A DNA stretch of 5,062 nt. Source: Clostridiales bacterium (GTDB lineage: Bacteria; Bacillota; Clostridia; Lachnospirales; WQUN01). The notes under the pieces are model-generated. The model did no database searches. It was not told where the DNA came from and worked only from the letters and a program-made list of their open reading frames with translations. The stretch spans positions 1 to 5,062 of the forward strand of contig JAIRVD010000285.1 in assembly GCA_031254075.1 (NCBI GenBank), given 5' to 3'. Below, one piece after another: positions 1 to 5,062 of the stretch. A program made the translations under genes and the position numbers. How positions within the stretch are numbered: position 1 is the first letter of the stretch; every line of letters starts with the position of its first letter.

Positions 1-29
1 CCCAATATTGCCACTGCGTCTTGTAGCAT
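1..29 (-). CDS. Start of a downstream conjugation gene (partial, 9 codons visible)
   Basis: A minus-strand ATG at 29-27 opens a frame reading MLQDAVAIL before the window ends. It is preceded by a good ribosome binding site, AAAGGAG at 44-38, with an 8-nt spacer, so this is very likely a true gene start. It lies 92 nt downstream of maff2. In Tn1549-like elements the gene after maff2 is usually a polytopic VirB6/TrbL-like membrane protein of the secretion channel; that identity is inferred from gene order only, because nine residues cannot be assigned to a family. Confidence 0.65.
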
Positions 30-37
30 TGGCTTCA

Positions 38-44
38 CTCCTTT
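38..44 (-). promoter_or_regulatory. Ribosome binding site of the partial downstream gene
   Basis: The minus strand reads AAAGGAG, 8 nt ahead of the ATG at 29-27. This match to the 16S rRNA 3' end is the main support for calling a gene that is cut off by the window edge. Confidence 0.7.
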
Positions 45-68
45 GCTTTGTGATTTAAGATACAGCCG

Positions 69-98
69 TCCCCGATTTCCGGCCGAGGATTTCGGGGA
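69..98. other. GC-rich hairpin between maff2 and the next gene
   Basis: A 7-bp stem (69-75 with 92-98, core CCCCGA/TCGGGG), two T-T mismatches, then 3 bp (78-80 with 87-89) close a six-base loop. On the minus strand, where the genes lie, no T-tract follows, so it is not a conventional terminator for maff2. The T-tract (TTTTT, 102-106) lies on the plus-strand side, so the structure would terminate transcription antisense to maff2. In the sense transcript it could instead protect or process the 3' end of maff2 mRNA. The structure is visible; the roles are inference. Confidence 0.55.
79..88. repeat. Right partner (3' of maff2) of a 10-bp inverted repeat flanking maff2
   Basis: The plus strand reads CCGGCCGAGG here and its exact reverse complement CCTCGGCCGG at 485-494, so the pair brackets the maff2 gene. 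This copy forms the top of the 69-98 hairpin. Ten-base repeats occur by chance in 5 kb, but both copies are intergenic and GC-rich. Confidence 0.4.
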
Positions 99-121
99 TT
101 GTTTTTATAAAACTTAGAAAC

Positions 122-436
122 TTAAACGAAAAGCCCGTTTAATGCGCCGGGTGCGAAAAGCGATATCATAATCAGACCTCCGCCCCCCATAAGTTGCTTG
201 ATTCCCTGTGATTTTGAGCCGGGATTATCGTTCCCGTAGCCTTCGACAAGATTAACAATTCCCCACAAACCAAGCCCGCCGCCTATGGCGGCAATAATTG
301 TCCCCAACACATTTATTGCCTCTGTTATGAATTCCATTCCATATACCGGTACTGTCGTAATAATTACCAAAGTGAGCATCAACACAAGTGACTTGGCTAG
401 TTTCGATGCCGTAGATGGTTTTTTGTATTGCTTCAT
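122..436 (-). CDS. Maff2-family small membrane protein, probable VirB2/TrbC-like conjugation subunit, with leader peptide
   Basis: This 104-residue protein is recognised by the conserved Maff2 core, GYGNDNPG (residues 66-73) followed by SQGIKQLMGGGG (76-87). Maff2 proteins are found in Firmicute ICEs beside virD4 and are thought, from size and topology, to be the pilin-like or channel subunit. Three hydrophobic stretches are visible: about 16-33, 40-64 and 83-103. The first follows a lysine-rich start and ends in VPVYG, so it reads as a cleavable signal sequence with a possible cut after G33 (V at -3, G at -1). The product would then have the two-helix hairpin layout of VirB2/TrbC. As I recall, family members usually begin near M34 and lack this leader. 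The ATG at 436 is preferred because AAGGAGG lies 9 nt upstream, while M34 has no comparable site. The gene is separated from virD4 by a strong terminator, so it may be transcribed on its own. Family call is firm; pilin role is inference. Confidence 0.9.
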   Translation of the reverse strand: MKQYKKPSTASKLAKSLVLMLTLVIITTVPVYGMEFITEAINVLGTIIAAIGGGLGLWGIVNLVEGYGNDNPGSKSQGIKQLMGGGGLIMISLFAPGALNGLFV

Positions 437-445
437 AAATCCTAA

Positions 446-452
446 CCTCCTT
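446..452 (-). promoter_or_regulatory. Strong ribosome binding site of maff2
   Basis: The minus strand reads AAGGAGG, a near-perfect Shine-Dalgarno, 9 nt before the ATG at 436-434. It fixes the upstream start and therefore the presence of the leader peptide, rather than the internal ATG at 337-335. It is the best site in the window, consistent with high expression of a structural subunit. Confidence 0.8.
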
Positions 453-463
453 AAAACTCGTAA

Positions 464-469
464 TGTATA
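464..469 (-). promoter_or_regulatory. Possible -10 box for maff2 (weak)
   Basis: The minus strand reads TATACA in an AT-rich stretch about 28 nt ahead of the maff2 start, between the virD4 terminator and the maff2 ribosome binding site. No convincing -35 hexamer sits 16-18 nt upstream; that spacer is filled by the 14-bp palindrome at 474-487. A promoter is expected here because of the terminator just upstream, but the sequence match is only 4 of 6. Confidence 0.3.
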
Positions 470-473
470 TTAA

Positions 474-487
474 AGGTTCGCGAACCT
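474..487. promoter_or_regulatory. Perfect 14-bp palindrome upstream of maff2, candidate operator
   Basis: AGGTTCGCGAACCT is an uninterrupted two-fold symmetric site, the type bound by dimeric helix-turn-helix repressors. It lies between the virD4 terminator and the maff2 ribosome binding site, immediately upstream of the weak -10-like box. In RNA it could only form a short stem with a CGCG loop, so a DNA operator is the more natural reading. No regulator gene is in the window. Confidence 0.45.
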
Positions 488-494
488 CGGCCGG
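485..494. repeat. Left partner (5' of maff2) of a 10-bp inverted repeat flanking maff2
   Basis: CCTCGGCCGG is the exact reverse complement of 79-88 and overlaps the end of the 14-bp palindrome. If maff2 is transcribed by read-through from virD4, this copy would lie in its 5' untranslated region and could pair with the 3' copy. Confidence 0.4.
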
Positions 495-496
495 CT

Positions 497-532
497 AAAT
501 AAAAATCGCCAAGGGTTGACGCCCTTGGCGAT
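497..532 (-). terminator. Strong intrinsic terminator after virD4
   Basis: An 11-bp perfect stem (532-522 paired with 515-505, ATCGCCAAGGG/CCCTTGGCGAT) with a six-base loop is followed on the minus strand by TTTTATTT. It starts about 20 nt after the virD4 stop codon. On the plus strand the stem is followed by A's, so it works only in the direction of the genes. It separates virD4 from maff2 and implies a separate promoter for maff2 or deliberate partial read-through. Confidence 0.88.
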
Positions 533-551
533 AAAAAAAGGTAAAATAAAG

Positions 552-2618
552 TTAAACAATATCTATATCTTCAGGGTCGTAAAAAGTATCTACAGATTTT
601 TGATTAGTAACACTGAATTTTTTGATGTCTTCTTCGGTAACTTTCGTATACGTTATTGCGTTCGGATTTATACCGTCAAACAGGGTTTTAATTGATTCCT
701 TGAAGGGTTTTACATATTCTGCAACGTCAAAAGTGTTATTTTCATCGCTGTCTGCAAGATATTTGAAATTATGATGCGCGGTTATATCGAACTTTTGCGA
801 TAAAAACGGGTAAACGCCGCGCACTTGCAAAATGCATTTCGAGCCGTCCATTACGGCGATTTCATCTGTACTCATAAGGCTGCGTGCTAATCGCTGATAA
901 TTTTGTCCGTGGGATTCTTGGTTTCCTTTTGTTACGGATGTATTGAACATCGTCACCGTTTGCTTGCCGAGAATTTCTTCCAAATCTTTTAACGTGGTTT
1001 TCTCTTTACCGCCGAGGAATAGTGTTGTGTCCATATTGCCCGTGATTGTTTCCATGTTGTCCTTGTAAATCGCCTTCAACTGGCTTTGCGCTTGAACAAT
1101 TACCGAAGCGGAAATTTCACGGCTGCGGAAAACCGAAATAAGCTTTTCAAAATTCGGAATTAAACCGATATTCGGAAATTCGTCCAAAAGGCAACGCACA
1201 TGAACGGGCAAACGCCCGCCGAAATCTTTGTACGCGCGGTCGCAAAGCAAGTCAAACAACTGTGAATACATCAGACTTACAATAAAATTGAACGTGGTAT
1301 TTGTGTCGGAAATTATTACGAACAGGGCAAATCGTTCTTTTTTAATTTCCTTTTCGATTTTGCCTGTTTCGGGATTTTTACGCTTTCGCCCGGTGTGATA
1401 ACCACCAAGCTTATCTAATTCCAACTGGTCATATGCCAATAAATCGCGCACTTCCTTTATTGCAAAAGGCGCAAGCCGCGCACTGCATGAAATAAGAATT
1501 GACTTCGCCGTTTTTCCCGCAGCCTGTTTATAAGCTTTATATTGAATAAGCGCGAAATGCTCCGCGTTCTTCGTTATGCCAAGTTCTTCGCAGAGTTCTT
1601 CGTCTCCTTCAAGCGCGTCAAAAAAATAGTCAACCGCATTTTTTGCGTTTTCGTCGTCTTCGCTTACGCTCATGGAATTAAGCATTTTTACAAGTGTATT
1701 CATATTCTTGTCCTCGTCGGCTTCTTCGTAGAAGATGTAACCGATGAGTGCTTGATACAGAAGTGCTTCCGCCTTCACCCAAAAATCTTCGCCCGATTTA
1801 TTGCCCTCGCCTTTTGTGTTTGCGATGAGGCAATCAACAAATCGCAATATATCTGCTTCGCAACGAATGTACGCAAGTGGGTTGTAAGTCATACTTTTGT
1901 CAAAGTCGATTGTGTTCAGAACCTTAATGGTGTACGGCTCGCGCTCCCAAATAATTTGCCCTTTTTTATCACGAACTGCTTCCATGACAGGTTCTTTCAC
2001 GGATTTGCCGAAAAAATTGGCTATACGTTCAAAAACAGTGAAGGATTTTTTGTCTTTATTTCGCATGATGACTTTACCGTTTTTATCTCTTTTCTTTTGC
2101 ATCATTGGTTTACCGTCACTTAGGAATTTGCCCATTTCTTCCAGAACAGTCCCCTTCGGGTCGGTCACGACAAACGAAATTGGGTAATCTTTGGATTCAC
2201 ACTGCATAAGGTTTGGCTTTAGATAGAACCGCGTTTTGCCCGAACCCGAACCGCCGACCACCAACACGTTTTTGTTACGGGCGTGTTTTGGGTCTTTAGG
2301 GCGGCTGTTCATAGTAAGGCTTTCGGTTTTGGTTAAAATAATATTATTTTTCGGGTTGGGGTCGATAAATGGACGAATGTCGTCACGCCTACCCCAGCGA
2401 GCTGAACCGTATTCCTCGTTTTGACGCCAATTCTTTGCGTTTTTGCCCTTGATGTATACCGCCAGTTTCATTGCAATCCCGCCGATTATTCCCGCAACCC
2501 AATTTGGTACGGGAATAAAATCAAAACGCCCGGCAACGGCGAAAACAATTATTCCCGTAATTACAAAGGGAATGTTGCGCCGTATTACGGCTTTTATATC
2601 AATGTCGGAAATGTTCAT
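552..2618 (-). CDS. virD4: VirD4/TraG-family type IV secretion coupling ATPase
   Basis: This 688-residue protein is the coupling protein that brings the relaxase-DNA complex to the conjugation channel and powers transfer at the inner membrane. Two N-terminal membrane segments are visible, about 15-30 and 38-56. The ATPase domain carries Walker A GGSGSGKT (122-129), the VirD4-type VTDPKG strand (151-156), TYNPLAYI (244-251), Walker B CLLDEFPNIG (476-485) and a glutamine-rich motif QAQSQLKAIY (509-518). The all-alpha region lies between about 260 and 400. Start: ATG at 2618 overlaps the upstream stop as ATGA, with a weak AAGGCGG 10 nt upstream, so translation is probably coupled to the DUF3801 gene. 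Oddities are a charged insert at about 170-228, containing two similar RDKxGxxI segments, and a smaller lysine-rich insert at about 407-428; as I recall, relatives run almost directly from the DPKG strand into the IKVLNTI strand. All catalytic motifs are intact. Confidence 0.96.
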   Translation of the reverse strand: MNISDIDIKAVIRRNIPFVITGIIVFAVAGRFDFIPVPNWVAGIIGGIAMKLAVYIKGKNAKNWRQNEEYGSARWGRRDDIRPFIDPNPKNNIILTKTESLTMNSRPKDPKHARNKNVLVVGGSGSGKTRFYLKPNLMQCESKDYPISFVVTDPKGTVLEEMGKFLSDGKPMMQKKRDKNGKVIMRNKDKKSFTVFERIANFFGKSVKEPVMEAVRDKKGQIIWEREPYTIKVLNTIDFDKSMTYNPLAYIRCEADILRFVDCLIANTKGEGNKSGEDFWVKAEALLYQALIGYIFYEEADEDKNMNTLVKMLNSMSVSEDDENAKNAVDYFFDALEGDEELCEELGITKNAEHFALIQYKAYKQAAGKTAKSILISCSARLAPFAIKEVRDLLAYDQLELDKLGGYHTGRKRKNPETGKIEKEIKKERFALFVIISDTNTTFNFIVSLMYSQLFDLLCDRAYKDFGGRLPVHVRCLLDEFPNIGLIPNFEKLISVFRSREISASVIVQAQSQLKAIYKDNMETITGNMDTTLFLGGKEKTTLKDLEEILGKQTVTMFNTSVTKGNQESHGQNYQRLARSLMSTDEIAVMDGSKCILQVRGVYPFLSQKFDITAHHNFKYLADSDENNTFDVAEYVKPFKESIKTLFDGINPNAITYTKVTEEDIKKFSVTNQKSVDTFYDPEDIDIV

Positions 2619-3097
2619 CTTTCACCAACCGCCTTGTTCTTTATTTTTTCCTTGACGGCTTCCGTTAGCTTTTCCACGGCGATTTCTTTCGCAGTTTTCA
2701 ATTTATCGTCGAACGATGGTTTTTTAGATTTTTCCTTTGAAACAACGGAAGAAACATATTCCTTAAACGCACTTGCCATTTTGTCCGTATCTTTTGCGCG
2801 GAATCCTACGGTACATTGGTCTTTTGATTGCACAAGTGTAAAATCAACACCGTGCTTTCCGGCTATTTTTTCGAAATCACGAATGTTTTCCGCCTTCAAA
2901 GGAATTTGCATAAGTTTTTCGCCGTGTTGCGCCATATCAGACATGGCTTTCTTGCCGAAATTTTGGTCTTTCATTTGCTCGGAGAGCCATTTACACATGC
3001 CTTGCACAAGGTTAAAAACCTTTGGTGCAGCATCTTCGATTACAAATTTAATTGCTTGAATTTCTTTTTGAACAAGATAATCTTGTGTTTCACCCAT
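2615..3097 (-). CDS. pcfB: PcfB-like DUF3801 conjugation accessory protein
   Basis: This 160-residue soluble protein matches the DUF3801/PcfB family by the segments FEKIAGKHGVDFTLV (about 75-89) and VGFRAKDTDKMASAFKEYV (about 97-115). In the enterococcal pCF10 system, PcfB is an accessory factor that links the relaxosome to the VirD4-type coupling protein PcfC; the same role is inferred here because virD4 follows directly. The C-terminal part (about 120-160) is a lysine- and glutamate-rich, probably helical tail. No membrane segment or signal peptide is visible. The ATG at 3097 has AAAGGAAG at 3112-3105 upstream with a 7-nt spacer. The stop codon overlaps the virD4 start by ATGA, so the two genes should be translated together in balanced amounts. 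An intrinsic terminator lies just upstream of this gene, so it heads its own block. Confidence 0.9.
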   Translation of the reverse strand: MGETQDYLVQKEIQAIKFVIEDAAPKVFNLVQGMCKWLSEQMKDQNFGKKAMSDMAQHGEKLMQIPLKAENIRDFEKIAGKHGVDFTLVQSKDQCTVGFRAKDTDKMASAFKEYVSSVVSKEKSKKPSFDDKLKTAKEIAVEKLTEAVKEKIKNKAVGER

Positions 3098-3132
3098 CGG
3101 AACACTTCCTTTCGTGATGCTTCACTTAAAAT

Positions 3133-3158
3133 AAAAAAACCGCGTAAATTTTATGCGG
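3133..3158 (-). terminator. Intrinsic terminator after the TOPRIM gene
   Basis: On the minus strand CCGC pairs with GCGG (3158-3155 with 3143-3140), then an A-C mismatch and three A-T pairs close a small loop; seven T's follow directly (3139-3133). It begins three bases after the TOPRIM stop codon. The stem is weaker than the one after virD4, so partial read-through into pcfB is likely. No clear promoter is visible in the remaining 35 bases before pcfB. Confidence 0.7.
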
Positions 3159-3161
3159 AAT

Positions 3162-4127
3162 TTATCGAGCAACATCTTTTCTTTTTTGCAGTTGCGTCGA
3201 GATGTTTTCAACATCAGCCGTCTTTTGTTTTTGCTTAATTTGCAAATACTCTGCAAAATCCTTACCTTGCTTGGGCGGTTCGAATTTTATTTCATAGCTG
3301 CGTCCCGATGATTTCAATTCATCATAAATTCTTTTCGCGGCAGCATTTCCCGCCTTGTCGTTGTCCAAGCATAGTAAAATCGTTTTTATATCCTTGTGGT
3401 CTTCAAGAAATCTATCCAAAGCCGCCGAAACAACGCCCCCAAGAGATAGGCGATAACCCTCTTGCTCCGTAATATCCCTATGTGCCATTGCATCTATCGG
3501 GCTTTCAAAAACATAAAGGCTCTTACTCGGCGCAGAAGGCGGTATACAAAAGCTGAACCGTTTATCGCTTCCGGACACGTCTTTTTTTATGTCGCCTGTG
3601 GTGCTTCTTTCGGCGGCGTATTTTGGTGTGCGCGCGTTATCATGCCCTACGAATACACAATTTCCCGAGACGGATTGATACAACAAACCTTTGTCAATGC
3701 ACATTTGAATTGTTTCCGCGCTTATGCCGCGTCTAAGCAAATATGCAAATGCCCTATGATTATTCTGTGCCGCCTTGGGTAACGAAAAAGGCTTTCTTTC
3801 CGGAATTCTCTTTGAACTTACAGGCGCAATATCGTTAAACGACAATGCATCGCTGCCGTCCAAAACCGCACTCATAGCATCTTTAAAGCCCATTCCCTCA
3901 ATTTTACATAAATAATCAAGCGCGGAGTATCCACCAACTTCTTTCGTGTTCCAAAACCAACGGACGTCCGAATTATTTTTTTGAATCACAAAGCTATCGT
4001 GGTCTTGATGCACATATCTTCCGCCGCCCATGTGTTTTAGGCAACCGGGATTATGTTGCCTCATATAGTCCAACAGCGTAACGCTTCGCGCACGGTTAAT
4101 TTGTTCATCCGAAAATTTTTTTATCAT
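3162..4127 (-). CDS. DUF3991 and TOPRIM domain protein (primase-like, ICE-associated)
   Basis: This 321-residue protein has three visible parts. Residues about 18-90 resemble a DnaG-type CHC2 zinc-binding domain (GRYVHQDHDSFVI, then VGGYSALDYLCKIEGMGFKDAMSAVL), but the usual Cys/His ligands are missing. Residues about 125-195 are the DUF3991 region (YLLRRGISAETIQMCIDKGLL onward). Residues about 203-295 are a TOPRIM domain with the catalytic glutamate in FESPIDA (E208) and the DxD motif in CLDNDKAG (D255, D257), then GKDFAEYL. TOPRIM domains bind metal ions for primase or topoisomerase chemistry. In Firmicute ICEs such proteins are usually found with relaxase genes and are thought to act on the transferred strand; the exact reaction is not established. 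The ATG at 4127 has an AGGGGGC site overlapping the upstream stop codon, 8 nt away, and the gap to the ATPase gene is 13 nt, so the two are probably cotranscribed. A terminator follows at once. Confidence 0.9.
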   Translation of the reverse strand: MIKKFSDEQINRARSVTLLDYMRQHNPGCLKHMGGGRYVHQDHDSFVIQKNNSDVRWFWNTKEVGGYSALDYLCKIEGMGFKDAMSAVLDGSDALSFNDIAPVSSKRIPERKPFSLPKAAQNNHRAFAYLLRRGISAETIQMCIDKGLLYQSVSGNCVFVGHDNARTPKYAAERSTTGDIKKDVSGSDKRFSFCIPPSAPSKSLYVFESPIDAMAHRDITEQEGYRLSLGGVVSAALDRFLEDHKDIKTILLCLDNDKAGNAAAKRIYDELKSSGRSYEIKFEPPKQGKDFAEYLQIKQKQKTADVENISTQLQKRKDVAR

Positions 4128-4140
4128 TCCCCATTGCCCC

Positions 4141-5062
4141 CTAGCTCAACTTTTTCTCAATTTGATAAAAAGTCTTTGCGCATGTGCGAATATTCTCACG
4201 CATCTGCGCATCCGGAATTACAACATCGCAATTTATCTTTGGCTCGCAGCCATCTTCAGCAGTCAAATGTTGGTATACAACACCTTCCAACACATTTGAC
4301 AAGCTGTTTCGGTCTGTATCATGAAGTCTTGTGACATACTCGCCTATATCACGGATGCTTGCTAAAATTAGTTTTTCTTCGGCAAGAGCAAGAATTCGTC
4401 GTAACGTATGTTCTTGGCTCGCAGGGTCTGCATCGCGGGGCATCTCACTTAATACGATTACATCCGCACCGCTTTTCTTCACCCAACGTAATGCGGTCTG
4501 AAAATCGGGAGTGTCCGCTCCAATTTCTTGTTGACTGACAATGCATTTCTTGTGACGGTGCAGGTATTCAATGGGGTTTTCGATGGTGGCAATGTGGCGG
4601 CTTCCGTTTTCGTTCAAAAAATCTACCAATGCCGCAAGAGTTGTGGTCTTTCCCGAACGCGCCATCCCGGTTACAATTAGAATTCCTTTTTGCTTTTCCA
4701 CCAAGCTCTTTAGAATTTCCGGCAATCCCAAATCATCAAAAGCAGGTATACCAAAAGGCAATACGCGAATCGTTGTTGCAAACGTGCCTCGTTGGGAGTA
4801 TATATACGCCCTAAACCTGCCAACGTCGTTTATGGAAAATGTCAAATTCGTTGTACGCGATTTAAGCAATACGTGTTTTTGGTCAACGTCAATAATTTTA
4901 TCCGTGATGGATTTTGCTTCCGCAGTCGTAAACGGAGAAACGCTTATTTCTTTAAGCTTTCCGTTTATGCGAATAAACGGCACAGCCCCGGGACATATAT
5001 GCAGTTCCGTACCATTTCGATTAATTGTGTATTCAAGCAGGTTTATCAGGTTTTTATCGTTG
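4141..5062 (-). CDS. PilT-like secretion/retraction ATPase, degenerate active site (5' end outside window)
   Basis: The frame is open to the window edge: 306 residues are visible from 5061 to the TAG at 4143-4141. A GTG at 4983 is an internal valine, because the residues before it (NGTELHICPGA, then VPFIRINGKL) match the PilT N-terminal pattern of the GASDLHL...G.PP..RI.G.L type; the true start is probably only a few codons beyond 5062. Counting from that valine, VGRFRAYIYSQRG (54-66) closes the PAS-like N domain, followed by Walker A GMARSGKT (106-113), the Asp box ENPIEYLH (135-142, N where PilT has D), and the Walker B region ADVIVLSEM (173-181, with E180 kept). The His box (GTLHT in PilT) is replaced by ASIRD (208-212), so the catalytic histidine is missing. 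PilT family members are hexameric motors that retract type IV pili; VirB11 is their type IV secretion relative. No pilus genes are visible, and the neighbour is the TOPRIM gene, so a role in conjugation is inferred. Reduced ATPase activity or a different mechanism is possible. Confidence 0.88.
   Translation of the reverse strand, partial: NDKNLINLLEYTINRNGTELHICPGAVPFIRINGKLKEISVSPFTTAEAKSITDKIIDVDQKHVLLKSRTTNLTFSINDVGRFRAYIYSQRGTFATTIRVLPFGIPAFDDLGLPEILKSLVEKQKGILIVTGMARSGKTTTLAALVDFLNENGSRHIATIENPIEYLHRHKKCIVSQQEIGADTPDFQTALRWVKKSGADVIVLSEMPRDADPASQEHTLRRILALAEEKLILASIRDIGEYVTRLHDTDRNSLSNVLEGVVYQHLTAEDGCEPKINCDVVIPDAQMRENIRTCAKTFYQIEKKLS

Noticed and set aside
103..112. TTTTATAAAA palindrome downstream of maff2
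   Set aside because: A 10-bp all-AT palindrome in AT-rich intergenic DNA is expected by chance and has no supporting context.
335..337. Internal ATG (M34) as the maff2 start, giving the usual family length
   Set aside because: No convincing ribosome binding site precedes it, whereas the ATG at 436 has AAGGAGG at 9 nt.
1542..2123. Plus-strand open frame of 193 codons
   Set aside because: It is entirely antisense to the virD4 ATPase domain and rich in Phe and Cys, as expected for an opposite-strand shadow of lysine- and glutamate-rich coding sequence.
2421..3059. Plus-strand open frame of 212 codons
   Set aside because: It lies antisense across pcfB and the start of virD4, both of which have firm family matches; its translation shows no recognisable domain.
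3114..3125. GTGA-N4-TCAC symmetry ahead of pcfB
   Set aside because: Four-base arms are too short to distinguish from chance, and no promoter elements surround it.
3462..3782. Plus-strand open frame antisense to the TOPRIM gene
   Set aside because: There is no recognisable domain, and the opposite strand holds a clear DUF3991-TOPRIM protein.
4981..4983. GTG as the start codon of the PilT-like gene
   Set aside because: The frame is open upstream to the window edge, and the 26 upstream codons encode residues fitting the conserved PilT N-terminus (NGTELHICPG leading into VPFIRINGKL). The GTG is an internal valine.

Overview
The window looks like part of the conjugation module of an integrative conjugative element (ICE, Tn1549/CTn-like family) from a low-to-medium-GC Firmicute, probably a Clostridia-class gut or rumen bacterium. 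The signs are a Maff2-family small membrane protein, a VirD4/TraG coupling protein, a PcfB/DUF3801 protein and a DUF3991-TOPRIM protein in one co-oriented row, purine-rich AAGGAGG-type ribosome binding sites, and U-tract intrinsic terminators. GC content looks like roughly 40-45% by eye. Taxon and element family are inferred from protein families, not from a database match.

All supported genes are on the minus strand, so transcription runs from high to low coordinates. In that order: (1) a PilT-like secretion/retraction ATPase whose 5' end is outside the window (5062 to 4141); (2) a DUF3991/TOPRIM protein (4127 to 3162), 13 nt downstream; (3) an intrinsic terminator (3158-3133); (4) pcfB-like DUF3801 protein (3097 to 2615), overlapping by ATGA (5) the virD4/traG coupling ATPase (2618 to 552); (6) a strong 11-bp-stem intrinsic terminator (532-497); (7) a 14-bp perfect palindrome and a weak promoter-like box; (8) maff2 (436 to 122), with an N-terminal leader; (9) a GC-rich hairpin whose T-tract lies on the opposite strand; and (10) the first nine codons of another gene (29 to 1), probably the next channel gene.

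The proteins fit together as follows. VirD4 is the inner-membrane ATPase that docks the relaxase-DNA complex onto the type IV secretion channel, and PcfB is its soluble accessory factor. The TOPRIM protein probably acts on the transferred DNA (priming or processing). Maff2 resembles a VirB2/TrbC-type pilin or channel subunit. The PilT-like ATPase is the odd member: Gram-positive conjugation systems normally have no VirB11/PilT-class hexamer, and this one has lost the family's His box and changed its Asp box.

Two intrinsic terminators cut the apparent operon into three blocks (ATPase + TOPRIM; PcfB + VirD4; Maff2 onward), which suggests separate control or attenuation. No RNA genes, CRISPR arrays, insertion sequences, attachment sites or origin of transfer were seen. 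The plus strand carries only reading frames that are shadows of the minus-strand genes.
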